From the NCBI RefSeq assembly GCF_009909195.1, contig NZ_JAAAMU010000028.1:1-64000 (forward strand): a DNA stretch of 64,000 nucleotides. The letters run 5' to 3'. Made by a program: the position numbers and the translations under genes. Under the pieces are notes generated by a model, which did no database searches, was not told the DNA's origin, and saw only the letters and a program-made list of their open reading frames with translations. The DNA comes from Paenibacillus sacheonensis (lineage in GTDB: Bacteria > Bacillota > Bacilli > Paenibacillales > Paenibacillaceae). Below, in pieces: positions 36,647 to 45,926 of this stretch (its first letter is position 1; each line of letters opens with the position of its first letter).

Positions 36647-36699
36647 AAGGGCTCTGCTTCGCAGGCCGCCTGAACGGCGGACGGCAAAGCAGAGCCCTT
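36647..36699. terminator. Bidirectional terminator between folE and a convergent hydrolase
   Basis: A perfect 13-bp stem AAGGGCTCTGCTT (36647-36659) with its complement (36687-36699), enclosing a second small hairpin CCGCC / GGCGG. Long, GC-rich and between convergent genes. Confidence 0.8.
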
Positions 36700-36724
36700 G
36701 ATGTTTCTAGCGGAGCTTACTTGG

Positions 36725-37891
36725 TTAAGCAGTCTTATAAGCCGCGTCTACTTGGCTGAGGAACAGCGCCGCGCGCTGGATGTATTCCTTCGGGTGCGTC
36801 TTGAACAGCAGCTCGTGAATGCCGCCGGATACGACCCAGCTTCGCGACAAGCTGTTCTTTTGCATGGACGCAATCTGCTCCGCGGTGGATACCGATGCGA
36901 TAGCGTCATTCGTCCCGTGCATGATGAAGAGCGGCATCGAATACGTCGTCTGCATGACCTGTTTGACGGGCAGTTTATCCATATGGACGCCGGTAAAGAA
37001 CGGCAGCATCCATTTGATAAGCGGTATCGACGGATTGCGCGGCAGGTCTTTCATATATTGATGCATATTATTGTACATAGAGTCGGAGCTTGGCAGAAAC
37101 AAGCTGTCGAGGAGCATGGCGTCGATCCGGTCGGAATCGTCCGTCTGCAGCGCCGCTTGCAGCGCGGTTCCGGCGCCCATGGAGAAGCCCCAGACGACGA
37201 CCTCGCCTGCGCCCTGCGATCGGGCGTACTGTACGGCGGCCAGCAGCTGCTGGGATTCTTCCTGTCCGCCCGTGGCAGGCGTACGCTTGCCGGAGGAGGC
37301 ATACCCGTAATCAAACATGAAGACGTTGTAATGCAGGCCGTGCAGTAGCTCGGCCAAGTCATACATCGGCACCCATGTTTCTTCGCGGTTCGCGCCGTAT
37401 CCGTGACTGAAGACGACGGTACGGTCGGAACTCACGGCCGCCGTTGCTGCTGCGGCAGAAGCCGCGGTCGATACGCCGGCTTTGGTTCCGGAGGGCTTGC
37501 CTGCCGCGGCCGCCGCCAGCTTGGTTCCGTCGGCTCCTTTTCCTTTCGGAGCGGAGAACGATCCGCCTGCGGGAATATACCAGCCGTGCACGGTCGTTTG
37601 ACCGCTTTTGCTCGGGAAAGCTACGTCGCCGTACGCTAGCCCTTTGGCGTCGAACGGATTGGTCGTGAGGGCGGGCACGTAGGGATGCGCGATGACCCAG
37701 GCCACATACCCATGGAAGGCAAGCCCGAGAAACAACAGCAGCGCAGTGAACGCGGATAGCACCGCAAGCGCGGCATGTCTGCGGCGGCTGCCGGCAGCGG
37801 TCTTCTCCGCGGGCGAAGGCGCGAGGGGAGGGAGCAGGCCGGGCGTAAAGCCGCCCGCGGCCGGATGCATCGGTGTCATTGTCGTACTCAT
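36725..37891 (-). CDS. Membrane-anchored alpha/beta hydrolase (BEM46-like)
   Basis: 388 residues from ATG 37891 (GAGGGGG upstream). A cytosolic Pro/Ala-rich head, one membrane helix (ALAVLSAFTALLLFLGLAFHGYVAWVI), then an outside hydrolase domain. Motifs: oxyanion VVFSHGYGANREE, nucleophile in VVWGFSMGAGTALQ, acid in FIMHGTNDAI, base in SGGIHELLF. An Ala/Thr/Lys-rich insert of about 45 residues (KLAAAAAGKPSGTKAGVSTAASAAAATAAVS) separates the first strands. Substrate unknown. A cre-like site lies 40 bp upstream. Confidence 0.85.
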   Translation of the reverse strand: MSTTMTPMHPAAGGFTPGLLPPLAPSPAEKTAAGSRRRHAALAVLSAFTALLLFLGLAFHGYVAWVIAHPYVPALTTNPFDAKGLAYGDVAFPSKSGQTTVHGWYIPAGGSFSAPKGKGADGTKLAAAAAGKPSGTKAGVSTAASAAAATAAVSSDRTVVFSHGYGANREETWVPMYDLAELLHGLHYNVFMFDYGYASSGKRTPATGGQEESQQLLAAVQYARSQGAGEVVVWGFSMGAGTALQAALQTDDSDRIDAMLLDSLFLPSSDSMYNNMHQYMKDLPRNPSIPLIKWMLPFFTGVHMDKLPVKQVMQTTYSMPLFIMHGTNDAIASVSTAEQIASMQKNSLSRSWVVSGGIHELLFKTHPKEYIQRAALFLSQVDAAYKTA

Positions 37892-37931
37892 GATAGTTAC
37901 CCCCTCAAACTGTCCTATTTCCCGCATTTAT

Positions 37932-37945
37932 TGAAAGCGCTTTCT
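37932..37945. promoter_or_regulatory. cre-like site upstream of the membrane hydrolase
   Basis: TGAAAGCGCTTTCT differs in one base from the perfect palindrome TGAAAGCGCTTTCA. It is placed 41-54 bp before the start codon on the minus strand, so bound CcpA would probably repress. Confidence 0.55.
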
Positions 37946-38092
37946 AATAGTTCTGTATTCCTATACTATGGCGAGCGGGACCTGCCTGTCAATGTATGTC
38001 GACGATTTGTTAACGTCCTGTAATCATGCTGTAAAAGAAGGCGGAAAATCGCGCCGCGCTTTACCTCGCGTACCGATTTGGGTTATACTGAG

Positions 38093-38121
38093 TATAATTG
38101 AGTTTCACAGAATGAAACCGG
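38093..38121 (+). promoter_or_regulatory. Promoter and operator of the IclR gene, shared with aconitase
   Basis: A TATAAT -10 box (38093-38098) is followed by GTTTCACAGAATGAAACCGG (38102-38121). The core GTTTCA-n5-TGAAAC is a perfect dyad and would overlap the transcription start. The same 20 bases, in opposite orientation, lie before acnA. Confidence 0.8.
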
Positions 38122-38139
38122 GACGGGGGGAGAGGGCCG

Positions 38140-38886
38140 ATGGCGGAGGATGGCAAATCGACGGTTCGTGCCGTCGAACGCGCGCTTGATTTATTGCTTT
38201 GTTTCACGACGCGGCGGGAGTGGGCGATGACGGAGCTGGCCGAGCAGGTGGGCCTGCATAAGAGCACCGTCCACCGCATGCTGGCAACGCTCGAACAGCG
38301 CGGTTTCGTGGCGCGGGATTCGGCATCGGACCGTTATCGGCTGGGCCTGCGGATCTGGGAGCTGTCGGCGAATATGTCGGGGGCGGACGATCCGGCGGTT
38401 ATCGGGCTGCCGGAGATGGAGCGGCTGCGGGATCTGCTTGGCGAAACGGTCAGTCTCTATTTGCGCGACGGCAACGAGCGGATTCGCATCCAGGCCGTGC
38501 AAAGCATCCAAGCCATCCGCCGGGTGGCGCCGATCGGCGCTCGGCTGCCTCTGTACGTGGGGGCCTCCAGCAAAGTGCTGATTGCCTTCGAGGAGCCGGC
38601 AGTGGTCGAGGAATTGCTGCAGGACGAATCGTGGCCGCCTGCCTTCGACCGGAAGCAGTACCGCGAGCAGTTCGGGGAATGGCGCCGGCTCGGGTACGCG
38701 ACGAGCGTGGAAGAGCGCGAGCAGGGCGCAGCCGCCGTGGCCGCTCCGATCTTCTCCCGCATGGGCAAGCTGGTCGCGGCGCTGTCCGTATCCGGACCGG
38801 CAAACAGGCTCACGCCGGAGAAAATGCGCGAGCAGGCACCGGCCGTCATGGAAGCGGCGAACCGGCTCGGTTCGATGTTGAAATAG
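38140..38886 (+). CDS. IclR-family transcriptional regulator, candidate aconitase regulator
   Basis: 248 residues. N-terminal winged helix (TVRAVERALDLLLCFTTRREWAMTELAEQVGLHKSTVHRMLATLEQRGFVARD) and a C-terminal effector domain (residues about 80-245) with the IclR landmarks PIGARLPLYVGASSKVLIAF and GYATSVEEREQGAAAVAAPIF. IclR proteins bind small organic acids. The operator at its own promoter recurs exactly before acnA, 4.7 kb away, so it is likely an autoregulated regulator of aconitase. In B. subtilis citB is instead controlled by CcpC (LysR type). GGGGGGAG precedes the ATG. Confidence 0.9.
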   Translation: MAEDGKSTVRAVERALDLLLCFTTRREWAMTELAEQVGLHKSTVHRMLATLEQRGFVARDSASDRYRLGLRIWELSANMSGADDPAVIGLPEMERLRDLLGETVSLYLRDGNERIRIQAVQSIQAIRRVAPIGARLPLYVGASSKVLIAFEEPAVVEELLQDESWPPAFDRKQYREQFGEWRRLGYATSVEEREQGAAAVAAPIFSRMGKLVAALSVSGPANRLTPEKMREQAPAVMEAANRLGSMLK

Positions 38887-39120
38887 AAGTAAGTAATGGG
38901 GCGCATCCGAAGCTTGGCTTTCGGTGCGCCTTATTTGTTTAGGTGCCGCTGGCAGATTGCGCGTTGCTCATGGTGGCAGCGCTGGACAGCAGGCTGGCTC
39001 CATTTGGCGGTAAGGAAACTGCCAGAGGGAACTAAGAGAGGCTGCGGTGCGAAGGGGCTATGAGCGCTGTAGAGGGCTGCAAAGGACGCAGAGACTATCT
39101 TAGTTCTATGGGTGCTGTAG
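38887..39120. other. Start of a gene-free stretch, degenerate repeats
   Basis: Begins the 1.1-kb gap between the IclR gene and aconitase. Contains loose copies of GCTGTAGAGGCTGCAGAGG that lead into the phased array at 39121. No credible gene. Confidence 0.55.
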
Positions 39121-39210
39121 AGGCTGCAGAGGGCTATATAAGGCTGCAGAGATCTACAGCAATCTACAGAGATCTACAGAAATTTACGGAGGGCTACAGA
39201 GATCTACAGC
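39121..39210. repeat. Phased 10-bp repeat array (NNNCTACAGA)
   Basis: Nine decamers in exact 10-bp register: aggctgcaga, gggctatata, aggctgcaga, gatctacagc, aatctacaga, gatctacaga, aatttacgga, gggctacaga, gatctacagc. Further CTACAG copies without strict phase continue to about 39301 (eight exact CTACAG in 39154-39301). The open frame through it (YRDLQKFTEGYRDLQRYKEL) reflects the repeat and is not credible as a gene. Confidence 0.8.
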
Positions 39211-39301
39211 GCTACAAAGAACTGAGGGGGTACAGTGGACTACAGAAATCTACAGCGCCACAGATCTGAGATATTGGGGACTATAGTGGACGTGGGCTAC
39301 A

Positions 39302-40000
39302 GTTGGATCGAGCAAGACAACACGAGTCCTCACAGGCGGCGCGGCCAAGACCTATATGTTGCTGATGTTGAGCGAATGCCGCAGACCACATTGCTCTAAG
39401 CCGTCCGCCTGCTGCTGACCGCAGCAATGGACGATAGGGCAGCGCCTGGCAGGACAACCGCACAAGCGAATGCACATCGTGCGCCATATGATGTACCAAG
39501 ACGATAAGGAACGCACCGGGCAGCTTCCAGCGACGGCGAAGCTCCGCAAGCGGTACGGCATCCGGCATCGTCTGTATGAAACCCCAACGAGCAGGGAGTT
39601 AATGCCGTCACTGACGATGCTTATTCCGCTTGAAGATTCCGTTCCACGGGCTTCCGCACGCCACGGAAGCCTGCCGGGAAACGAACCTTCGGTTTGAGAA
39701 TATAGAAGTTTGGATTTGCAGCCTCGCCTTGATTTAGTAACATCGGCTCTGGCTACATCGCAGATTCCCCAGCTGCGGATATAACCGGGTCGACAATATG
39801 CAAGATCATCGGGATGTTGTCATCCCGGCAGCGCACTACCATGCGCAAAGACTCCCTGCGCAGTTCCACGCGAGACCAAGCGGAGAGAAGCAATCGGAAC
39901 CCCATTCTCCGCCCGGAATTACCCCGCTGACTCCACGAGCAAGCCGAGGAGCGCGCCGAGGCGAAGGCACGCAGGCCGGATGGCTCTGCAATAAACAAAA
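39302..40000. other. 700 bp without a recognisable gene
   Basis: Short open frames on both strands do not resemble proteins I know, have no ribosome sites and overlap each other. GC content is high. It may be decayed coding sequence. Only the acnA terminator at its right end is recognisable. Confidence 0.5.
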
Positions 40001-40003
40001 AAT

Positions 40004-40032
40004 CGGGCCCGCTCTCTTAGAGAGCGGGCCCG
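40004..40032 (-). terminator. acnA terminator
   Basis: A 12-bp perfect GC-rich stem CGGGCCCGCTCT / AGAGCGGGCCCG with a short loop, followed on the minus strand by ATTTTTTG. Confidence 0.9.
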
Positions 40033-40052
40033 TTTTGATAAGTCCGGCCGGT

Positions 40053-42770
40053 TTAGTTGCCGTTTGCGGCAATCATTTGACGGAGGACGGTTTGCAGAAT
40101 ACCGCTGTTGCGGTAGTAATCCACGTCGACCAGGGAATCCAAGCGGACGATGGCAGGGAATTCGAACGTCGTGCCGTCTTCGCGCGTAGCGATGACCGTG
40201 ACCGTTTGACCCGGCTGCACGTCGTTGCTCAGGCCGACGATGTCGAACGTTTCGCGTCCCGTGATGCTCAGCGTTTTCCAGCCGTGGCCTTCTTGGAATT
40301 GCAGCGGCAGAACGCCCATGCCGACCAAGTTGGAACGGTGAATCCGCTCGAAGCTTTCGGCGATGACGGCTTTGACGCCGAGCAGGAACGTACCTTTTGC
40401 CGCCCAGTCGCGGGAGCTTCCCGTACCGTATTCTTTACCGGCGATGACGACGAGGTTCTTGCCGTTCTTCTGATACAGCATCGATGCGTCGTAGATGGAC
40501 ATCACTTCGTCCGTAGGGAGGTAAGTCGTAACGCCGCCTTCCGTACCTGGAGCGACCTGGTTGCGGATCCGGATGTTCGCGAACGTACCGCGCATCATGA
40601 CTTCGTGATTGCCGCGGCGCGATCCGTAGGAGTTGAAGTCCACTTTGTCTACGCCGTGTTTGATCAAGTATTCGCCGGCAGGGCTGTCGGTCTTGATGTT
40701 GCCCGCAGGAGAGATATGGTCCGTCGTGACGGAATCGCTAAGCAATGCCAGCACGCTCGAGCCTTTGATGTCTTGGATGTCGCCGATATCCGCGCCCAGG
40801 TTCTCGAAGAACGGCGGGTTTTGGATGTACGTCGATTTGGCATCCCACTCGTAGCTTTCGCCAGTCGGCACGTCGATCGCGTTCCAACGCTCGTTTTGCG
40901 TAAATACGTTCTCGTATTTCGCGCGGAACATCGCAGGGTTGATTGCCGTAGACAGCGCGTCGGAAATTTCCTTGGACGTCGGCCAGATGTCTTTCAGGTA
41001 AACAGGCTGATTGTTGCCGTCGAAGCCGATCGGATCCGAAGACAAGTCGATGTTCACCGTGCCTGCAAGCGCATAAGCGACGACAAGCGGCGGCGATGCC
41101 AGGTAGTTGGCTTTGACCTGCGCATGGACGCGGCCTTCGAAGTTCCGGTTACCGGACAGTACGGCAGCAACCGTCATGTCGTTGTCCGCGATCGCTTTGC
41201 TTACTTCGTCCGGCAATGGACCGGAGTTGCCGATGCAAGTCGCGCAGCCGTAGCCGGCAACGTAGAAGCCAAGCGCTTCAAGCGGCTCGAGCAGGTTGGC
41301 GTTCTTGAGGTAGTCCGTAACGACCAGGGAACCAGGCGTCAGGGAGCTCTTCACGTAAGCCGGTTTCTTCAAACCGCGCTCGACGGCTTTCTTCGCCACG
41401 AGTCCGGCGCCGAGCATAACGCTCGGGTTCGAGGTGTTCGTGCAGCTCGTGATAGCCGCGATAACGACTGCGCCCGTGCCCATTTTGCTCACTTGGCCGT
41501 TCATGTGCTTCACTTCGACCGTTTCTTCGATCTTGTTATCGGAGAGGCCGTAGCCGCCCTTCTCGACCGGCGTACGCATGATGCCGTTGAACGATTCTTT
41601 CATCGCCGTCAGCTCGACGCGGTCTTGCGGACGCTTAGGACCTGCAAGGGATGGCACGATCGTGGACAAGTCAAGCTCGACGATGTCCGAGAACGTCGGT
41701 TCAGGCGTATCGTCCGTGCGGAACATGCCTTGGGCCGTATAGTAAGCTTCGACAAGCGCGATTTGCTCTTCCGTACGGCCCGTGGCGCGAAGGAAGTGCA
41801 GGGACACGTCGTCGACCGGGAAATAGCCGATGGTTGCGCCGTATTCGGGAGCCATGTTGGCTACCGTTGCGCGGTCTTCCAGGCTGATGTTGGACAAACC
41901 GGGGCCGAAGAACTCGACGAATTTGCCGACGACGCCTTTTTTACGAAGGATTTGCGTAACCGTCAGCGCAAGGTCGGTCGCCGTAGCGCCTTCTGACAGG
42001 CTGCCCGTCAGGCGGAAGCCGATAACCTCAGGCGTTACGAAGTACAGCGGTTGGCCAAGCATGCCGGCCTCCGCCTCGATGCCGCCTACGCCCCAGCCGA
42101 CGACGCCGAGACCGTTGATCATCGTCGTGTGGGAGTCGGTACCTACGAGGGAATCCGGGTAAACGACCGTTTCGCCGTCAATGGTTTTGGTAGCGGCAAC
42201 GGATGCCAGGTACTCCAGATTGACTTGGTGAACGATACCCGTGCCCGGCGGTACGGCGCGGAAGTTATCGAATGCCGTTTGCGCCCAGCGAAGGAAACGG
42301 TAACGCTCCTCGTTGCGTTTGAATTCGATGTCCATATTGTATTCGAGCGCTTCCGGCGTTCCGAAAGCGTCGACCATAACGGAGTGGTCGATAACGAGAT
42401 CAACCGGCACGAGCGGGTTGATTTGTTTCGGGTCTCCGCCCGATTTCTTCACGGTGTCGCGCATCGCTGCCAGATCGACGACGACCGGTACGCCGGTGAA
42501 GTCCTGCAGGACGATACGCGCGGGAATGAACGGGATTTCTTTGTCTTCGCGTCCGTCAGCCCAAGTCGCGAGCTGCTTGACATGTTCCTTCGTGATGCCG
42601 CGGCCGTCGAATTGACGAACGGCTGCTTCGAGCAGCACCTTGATGGAGAAAGGGAGCTTCGAAATTTTACCCAGGCCTTGCTCTTCCAATCCGTCCAGAC
42701 GGTAGTAAGCGTACTGCTTGCCGCCGACCGACAGCGATTCGCGGACGGAGTACTCGTTTTGCTTTGTCAT
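40053..42770 (-). CDS. acnA: Aconitate hydratase (aconitase A)
   Basis: 905 residues, the normal length for the AcnA/IRP branch. It isomerises citrate to isocitrate in the TCA cycle. The [4Fe-4S] cysteines are seen in [13 protein letters not shown] and [14 protein letters not shown]. Active-site landmarks include [62 protein letters not shown] and [16 protein letters not shown]. The protein could also bind RNA when its cluster is lost, as B. subtilis CitB does. Single-gene unit with its own terminator and an IclR-type operator upstream. CAAGGAGG lies about 14 bases before the ATG. Confidence 0.97.
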   Translation of the reverse strand: MTKQNEYSVRESLSVGGKQYAYYRLDGLEEQGLGKISKLPFSIKVLLEAAVRQFDGRGITKEHVKQLATWADGREDKEIPFIPARIVLQDFTGVPVVVDLAAMRDTVKKSGGDPKQINPLVPVDLVIDHSVMVDAFGTPEALEYNMDIEFKRNEERYRFLRWAQTAFDNFRAVPPGTGIVHQVNLEYLASVAATKTIDGETVVYPDSLVGTDSHTTMINGLGVVGWGVGGIEAEAGMLGQPLYFVTPEVIGFRLTGSLSEGATATDLALTVTQILRKKGVVGKFVEFFGPGLSNISLEDRATVANMAPEYGATIGYFPVDDVSLHFLRATGRTEEQIALVEAYYTAQGMFRTDDTPEPTFSDIVELDLSTIVPSLAGPKRPQDRVELTAMKESFNGIMRTPVEKGGYGLSDNKIEETVEVKHMNGQVSKMGTGAVVIAAITSCTNTSNPSVMLGAGLVAKKAVERGLKKPAYVKSSLTPGSLVVTDYLKNANLLEPLEALGFYVAGYGCATCIGNSGPLPDEVSKAIADNDMTVAAVLSGNRNFEGRVHAQVKANYLASPPLVVAYALAGTVNIDLSSDPIGFDGNNQPVYLKDIWPTSKEISDALSTAINPAMFRAKYENVFTQNERWNAIDVPTGESYEWDAKSTYIQNPPFFENLGADIGDIQDIKGSSVLALLSDSVTTDHISPAGNIKTDSPAGEYLIKHGVDKVDFNSYGSRRGNHEVMMRGTFANIRIRNQVAPGTEGGVTTYLPTDEVMSIYDASMLYQKNGKNLVVIAGKEYGTGSSRDWAAKGTFLLGVKAVIAESFERIHRSNLVGMGVLPLQFQEGHGWKTLSITGRETFDIVGLSNDVQPGQTVTVIATREDGTTFEFPAIVRLDSLVDVDYYRNSGILQTVLRQMIAANGN

Positions 42771-42801
42771 TGCGCGTCGCGCCTCCTTGACTTTGTGTGT
42801 T

Positions 42802-42856
42802 CCGGTTTCATTCTGTGAAACACGATTTCAAAAAAATAATTCCTGCTCTAAGTATA
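42802..42856 (-). promoter_or_regulatory. acnA upstream region with IclR-type operator
   Basis: CCGGTTTCATTCTGTGAAAC (42802-42821) is the exact reverse complement of the operator before the IclR gene. A minus-strand TATACT (42856-42851) is a possible -10 box about 30 bp upstream of it, so the site would lie in the early transcribed region. Confidence 0.75.
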
Positions 42857-43018
42857 GCGGTTTTCGAGCAAATAAGAAAGACCAAATATCACCTGCGGCG
42901 GCAGATCTTCCGCCTGTTTTTACATGAATCGGTTCCCGCGCTCATATAATGAACCAGCGTTATTCCGCCTGCTGGCGGAGGTTTGTCCAAACTAACGGAC
43001 GTGCGGGAGGGATTACAG

Positions 43019-44227
43019 GTGCCGCGATCGCGAATACGGACCGGAACAGGCAAAACGGGAACGAATAAAAGCGCAACCGGCAAGTCGAAGCCGAGCCGCG
43101 TTTCCGCTCAGGCCGTGCGGCTGCACGGGGCGGGAAGATCGGGCAGCGCCGTGCTTGCGCAGGAAGCCGGTGAACCGCCGGACACGGCCAAATCGGAAGG
43201 CTGGAAGGCGGCCGTCCACCGGTATGTGAAGCTGTACAATCAAGCCGAGATCGATCGTTATGCGGCTCCTTTCGACGAAGTGATTGCCGACGAGGACCAC
43301 CTGTACCGCTTCGGCCAGCGATTGGGCAGGCTGCGCGAGCAAGAGCTGCTTCGCGGCATTCTGCCCGCCCGCAGCGAGACGAGCGCCGAGCTGCTGCGCG
43401 TCAGCGAATCCGGTTCGCTTTCCGAGGTGTCCGTGCTGATCGAGCTGCGCGTCAAGCGGACGATCGAGCAGCAGGGACGGACGTATTCGGAGGAGCGCTT
43501 CGGCCGCGAACGGCTGTGGCTGACCGCGGACGGAGGCGAGTACGTCATTTCCCGGATCGAGCCGATCGTGTCCGAGCGCAGGCCGAGGTACGGCACGTCT
43601 TCTTCCGGCAGCGCCAGCGAATCCGGCCTGGAGCATGCCTTGGCCGCGGAGAGCAAGCCGCAATCCATACCTTATATAAATTATGATGTTTTGCCGTTTT
43701 TCAAACATGGGCGCGCTGGGATTCGTTACAGGCGGGATCTGGCGGCGGCTTATGCCGATCGCTGGTGGAACGAGGCGAACCCGGCCTACGAGAATTTCGA
43801 GGTGAATTGCACCAATTACATCTCCCAATGTCTCTTTGCAGGCAGCGCACCGATGAACTATACTGGAAAAAGGGCTTCGGGCTGGTGGTACCGCGGCTAC
43901 AGCGGGGGCCGGGAGAATTGGAGCTACAGTTGGGCCGTCGCGAACGCGCTGCAGCTTTATTTATCGGCGCCGCACAATTCTTCGCTGCGGGCAACGGTCG
44001 TCGATTCGGCGGATCAGCTCGCTCTGGGCGATGTCATTATTTATGACTGGGGCGGAGACAACCGGTTTCAGCACAGCACGATCGTGACCGCGTTCGACGC
44101 GGCCGGCATGCCGCTCGTGAACGCGAATACGGTGCCGAGCCGCCACCGCTACTGGGATTATCAAGATTCCTACGCCTGGACGGAGAACACCAAGTACCGT
44201 TTTTTTCATATCGCGGATGAGTTTTAA
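43019..44227 (+). CDS. Protein with C-terminal amidase-like (Amidase_6) domain
   Basis: 402 residues from GTG 43019, eight bases after GGGAGG. The C-terminal about 165 residues match the putative amidase domain: AAAYADRWWNEANPAYENFEVNCTNYISQCLFAGS with a candidate catalytic Cys, then SYSWAVANALQLYL, GDVIIYDWGGDNRFQHSTIVT with the conserved His, and YWDYQDSYAWTENTKYRFFHI. Residues about 60-220 are a soluble alpha/beta region that often accompanies the domain. No signal peptide is seen at this start, although the family is usually extracytoplasmic; an upstream start does not add one. A wall-peptide hydrolase role is possible, not shown. Confidence 0.8.
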   Translation: MPRSRIRTGTGKTGTNKSATGKSKPSRVSAQAVRLHGAGRSGSAVLAQEAGEPPDTAKSEGWKAAVHRYVKLYNQAEIDRYAAPFDEVIADEDHLYRFGQRLGRLREQELLRGILPARSETSAELLRVSESGSLSEVSVLIELRVKRTIEQQGRTYSEERFGRERLWLTADGGEYVISRIEPIVSERRPRYGTSSSGSASESGLEHALAAESKPQSIPYINYDVLPFFKHGRAGIRYRRDLAAAYADRWWNEANPAYENFEVNCTNYISQCLFAGSAPMNYTGKRASGWWYRGYSGGRENWSYSWAVANALQLYLSAPHNSSLRATVVDSADQLALGDVIIYDWGGDNRFQHSTIVTAFDAAGMPLVNANTVPSRHRYWDYQDSYAWTENTKYRFFHIADEF

Positions 44228-44299
44228 CGTGCGCTTCCAGCCCGATTGAATGACAACCCGCCTGTGTGGGAAATTTATACGTAACCGGAGGATTGAATC

Positions 44300-45499
44300 A
44301 TGGGGGAGAAAGTGCGCGTAGGTCTAATCTACGGGGGACGTTCCGGCGAGCATGAGGTGTCGCTGCAAACGGCTTTGGCAGTTATGAAAGCATTCGACTA
44401 CAGCAAATACGAAATCAAACCTTTCTATATTTCAAAATCAGGCGAGTGGCGTTCGGGGGACACCTTGCTGGCACCGCCTTCGGATCTGGCCGTGCTGCGG
44501 CTCGCGGACGGGGACGCCATCGTCGGCATGGACGCGCTCATGCCGGTCTTCGGCGGCGTCGCCGACCAGGAGCCTGACGAGGCTGCTTCCATATCTGCCG
44601 TCCCGGCAGAGGTGAAGATTGCCGCGGTGTCTTCCGCGGCGAACGGCGTCGTGCCTGCTTCCCGCGGGGACAACGGACTCGACGTCGTTTTTCCGCTGCT
44701 CCACGGCACGTTCGGCGAAGACGGCACGATTCAGGGCTTGTTCGAGATGGCGGACATTCCGTATGTCGGCGCTGGCGTGCTCGCATCTGCGGTCGGCATG
44801 GATAAAATCACGATGAAGAAGGTATTCGCCCAAGACGGGCTGCCGCAGTGCATCTACCGCTACTTCAACCGGACGCAATGGGAGAAGGATGAGTCCTACT
44901 ATATTATGGAGATCGAAACGGCGCTCGGTTATCCTTGCTTCATCAAGCCGGCGAATCTTGGCTCCAGCGTCGGCATATCCAAAGCGCGGAACCGCGAGGA
45001 ATTGATCGCTGCCGTCAATTACGCGCTCCGCTTCGACCGCAAGGTTATCGTCGAGGAGTTCGTCGATGCGCGCGAGATCGAGGTAAGCGTGCTCGGCAAC
45101 GACGAGCCGCAGGCTTCCGTCGTCGGCGAGATCACCTCGTCGAGCGAGTTCTACGATTATAAAGCGAAGTACATCGACGGCAAGTCGATGATGCATATTC
45201 CGGCCAATCTTCCTGCGGAAGTGTCGGAATCGGTCCGCGAGATGGCGGTTCGCGCCTTCCAGGCGATCGACGGCTCCGGCCTGTCGCGCGTGGATTTCTT
45301 CCTGCGCAAGGAAGACGGCCAGCTGTTCATCAACGAAGTGAACACGATGCCTGGCTTTACGCCGTACAGCATGTATCCGCTGATGTGGAAGGAAAGCGGC
45401 GTCTCGTACGCGGAGCTGCTCGATACGCTGATCGCGCTTGCGATTTCGCGTCATGCCGAGAAGCAGCGCATCGACTACAGCGGAGGAAGTCCGGCTTAG
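44300..45499 (+). CDS. ddl: D-alanine--D-alanine ligase
   Basis: 399-residue ATP-grasp ligase that makes D-Ala-D-Ala for peptidoglycan. N-terminal GLIYGGRSGEHEVSLQTA, central FPLLHGTFGEDGTIQGLFE, ATP-binding FIKPANLGSSVGISKA and metal-binding FINEVNTMPGFTPYSMYP are intact. The omega-loop reads EFYDYKAKY; the Tyr predicts D-Ala rather than D-lactate as second substrate, so no intrinsic vancomycin-type ligase. An insert of roughly 25-30 residues (about 90-118, acidic then Ala/Val-rich) makes it longer than most Ddl proteins. CGGAGG precedes the ATG. Confidence 0.95.
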   Translation: MGEKVRVGLIYGGRSGEHEVSLQTALAVMKAFDYSKYEIKPFYISKSGEWRSGDTLLAPPSDLAVLRLADGDAIVGMDALMPVFGGVADQEPDEAASISAVPAEVKIAAVSSAANGVVPASRGDNGLDVVFPLLHGTFGEDGTIQGLFEMADIPYVGAGVLASAVGMDKITMKKVFAQDGLPQCIYRYFNRTQWEKDESYYIMEIETALGYPCFIKPANLGSSVGISKARNREELIAAVNYALRFDRKVIVEEFVDAREIEVSVLGNDEPQASVVGEITSSSEFYDYKAKYIDGKSMMHIPANLPAEVSESVREMAVRAFQAIDGSGLSRVDFFLRKEDGQLFINEVNTMPGFTPYSMYPLMWKESGVSYAELLDTLIALAISRHAEKQRIDYSGGSPA

Positions 45500-45608
45500 G
45501 ATAAAGCCGAATCGGGTGCCGCGGCTGCGGCGCCCGCGTCTGCGAAGCCGGGCTCGGTGCCCGGCTGCGAGGCTAGCCTTTAGCTTTTAACTTTCAGGAG
45601 GTTCGCCC

Positions 45609-45926
45609 ATGGGATTCCAAACGGAGTTTAATTCGGTCTGCAAGTTCAAGTCCAAGCAGGAAGTGTACGAGCTCTTGGAATACGGCCGCGGCAAAATGGT
45701 CAAGAGCGGCTTCCGCGTGTATCCGACCGGCCAAAAGGTCATCGCTTATACGCCGGATAACGAAGCGATCGCGATCGTGCGCATTCTCGTGTCCATTGCC
45801 GAAATCAATTTTCAAGGCGAGGAAATCACGCAGGTCGAAATGGAGCTCGTCCGCAAGCTGACGGAGGAAGAAGCGCGCGTGCAGACGGCGCTGGCGGACG
45901 AGATGTTTTTCGGGGAACAAGCATGA
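45609..45926 (+). CDS. Small conserved protein (DUF2584-like)
   Basis: 105 residues beginning MGFQTEFNSVCKFKSKQEV, with FRVYPTGQKVIAYT and AIAIVRILVSIAEI. The MGFQTEFN start and the RVYP motif recall the DUF2584 family of Bacilli; I am not certain. A strong AGGAGG site lies before the ATG. Its stop overlaps the start of uvsE (ATGA), so the two are probably co-translated, but no repair role is known for the family. Confidence 0.65.
   Translation: MGFQTEFNSVCKFKSKQEVYELLEYGRGKMVKSGFRVYPTGQKVIAYTPDNEAIAIVRILVSIAEINFQGEEITQVEMELVRKLTEEEARVQTALADEMFFGEQA

Noticed and set aside
39060-39269. Short open frame through the decamer repeats (YRDLQKF...)
   Set aside because: Its repeats simply reflect the DNA repeat; no start signal and no resemblance to a known protein.
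39121-39301. CRISPR array
   Set aside because: Units are 10 bp without spacers; no cas genes nearby.
39798-41996. Very long open frame opposite aconitase
   Set aside because: High-GC shadow of acnA; acnA has all active-site motifs, a ribosome site and a terminator on the minus strand.
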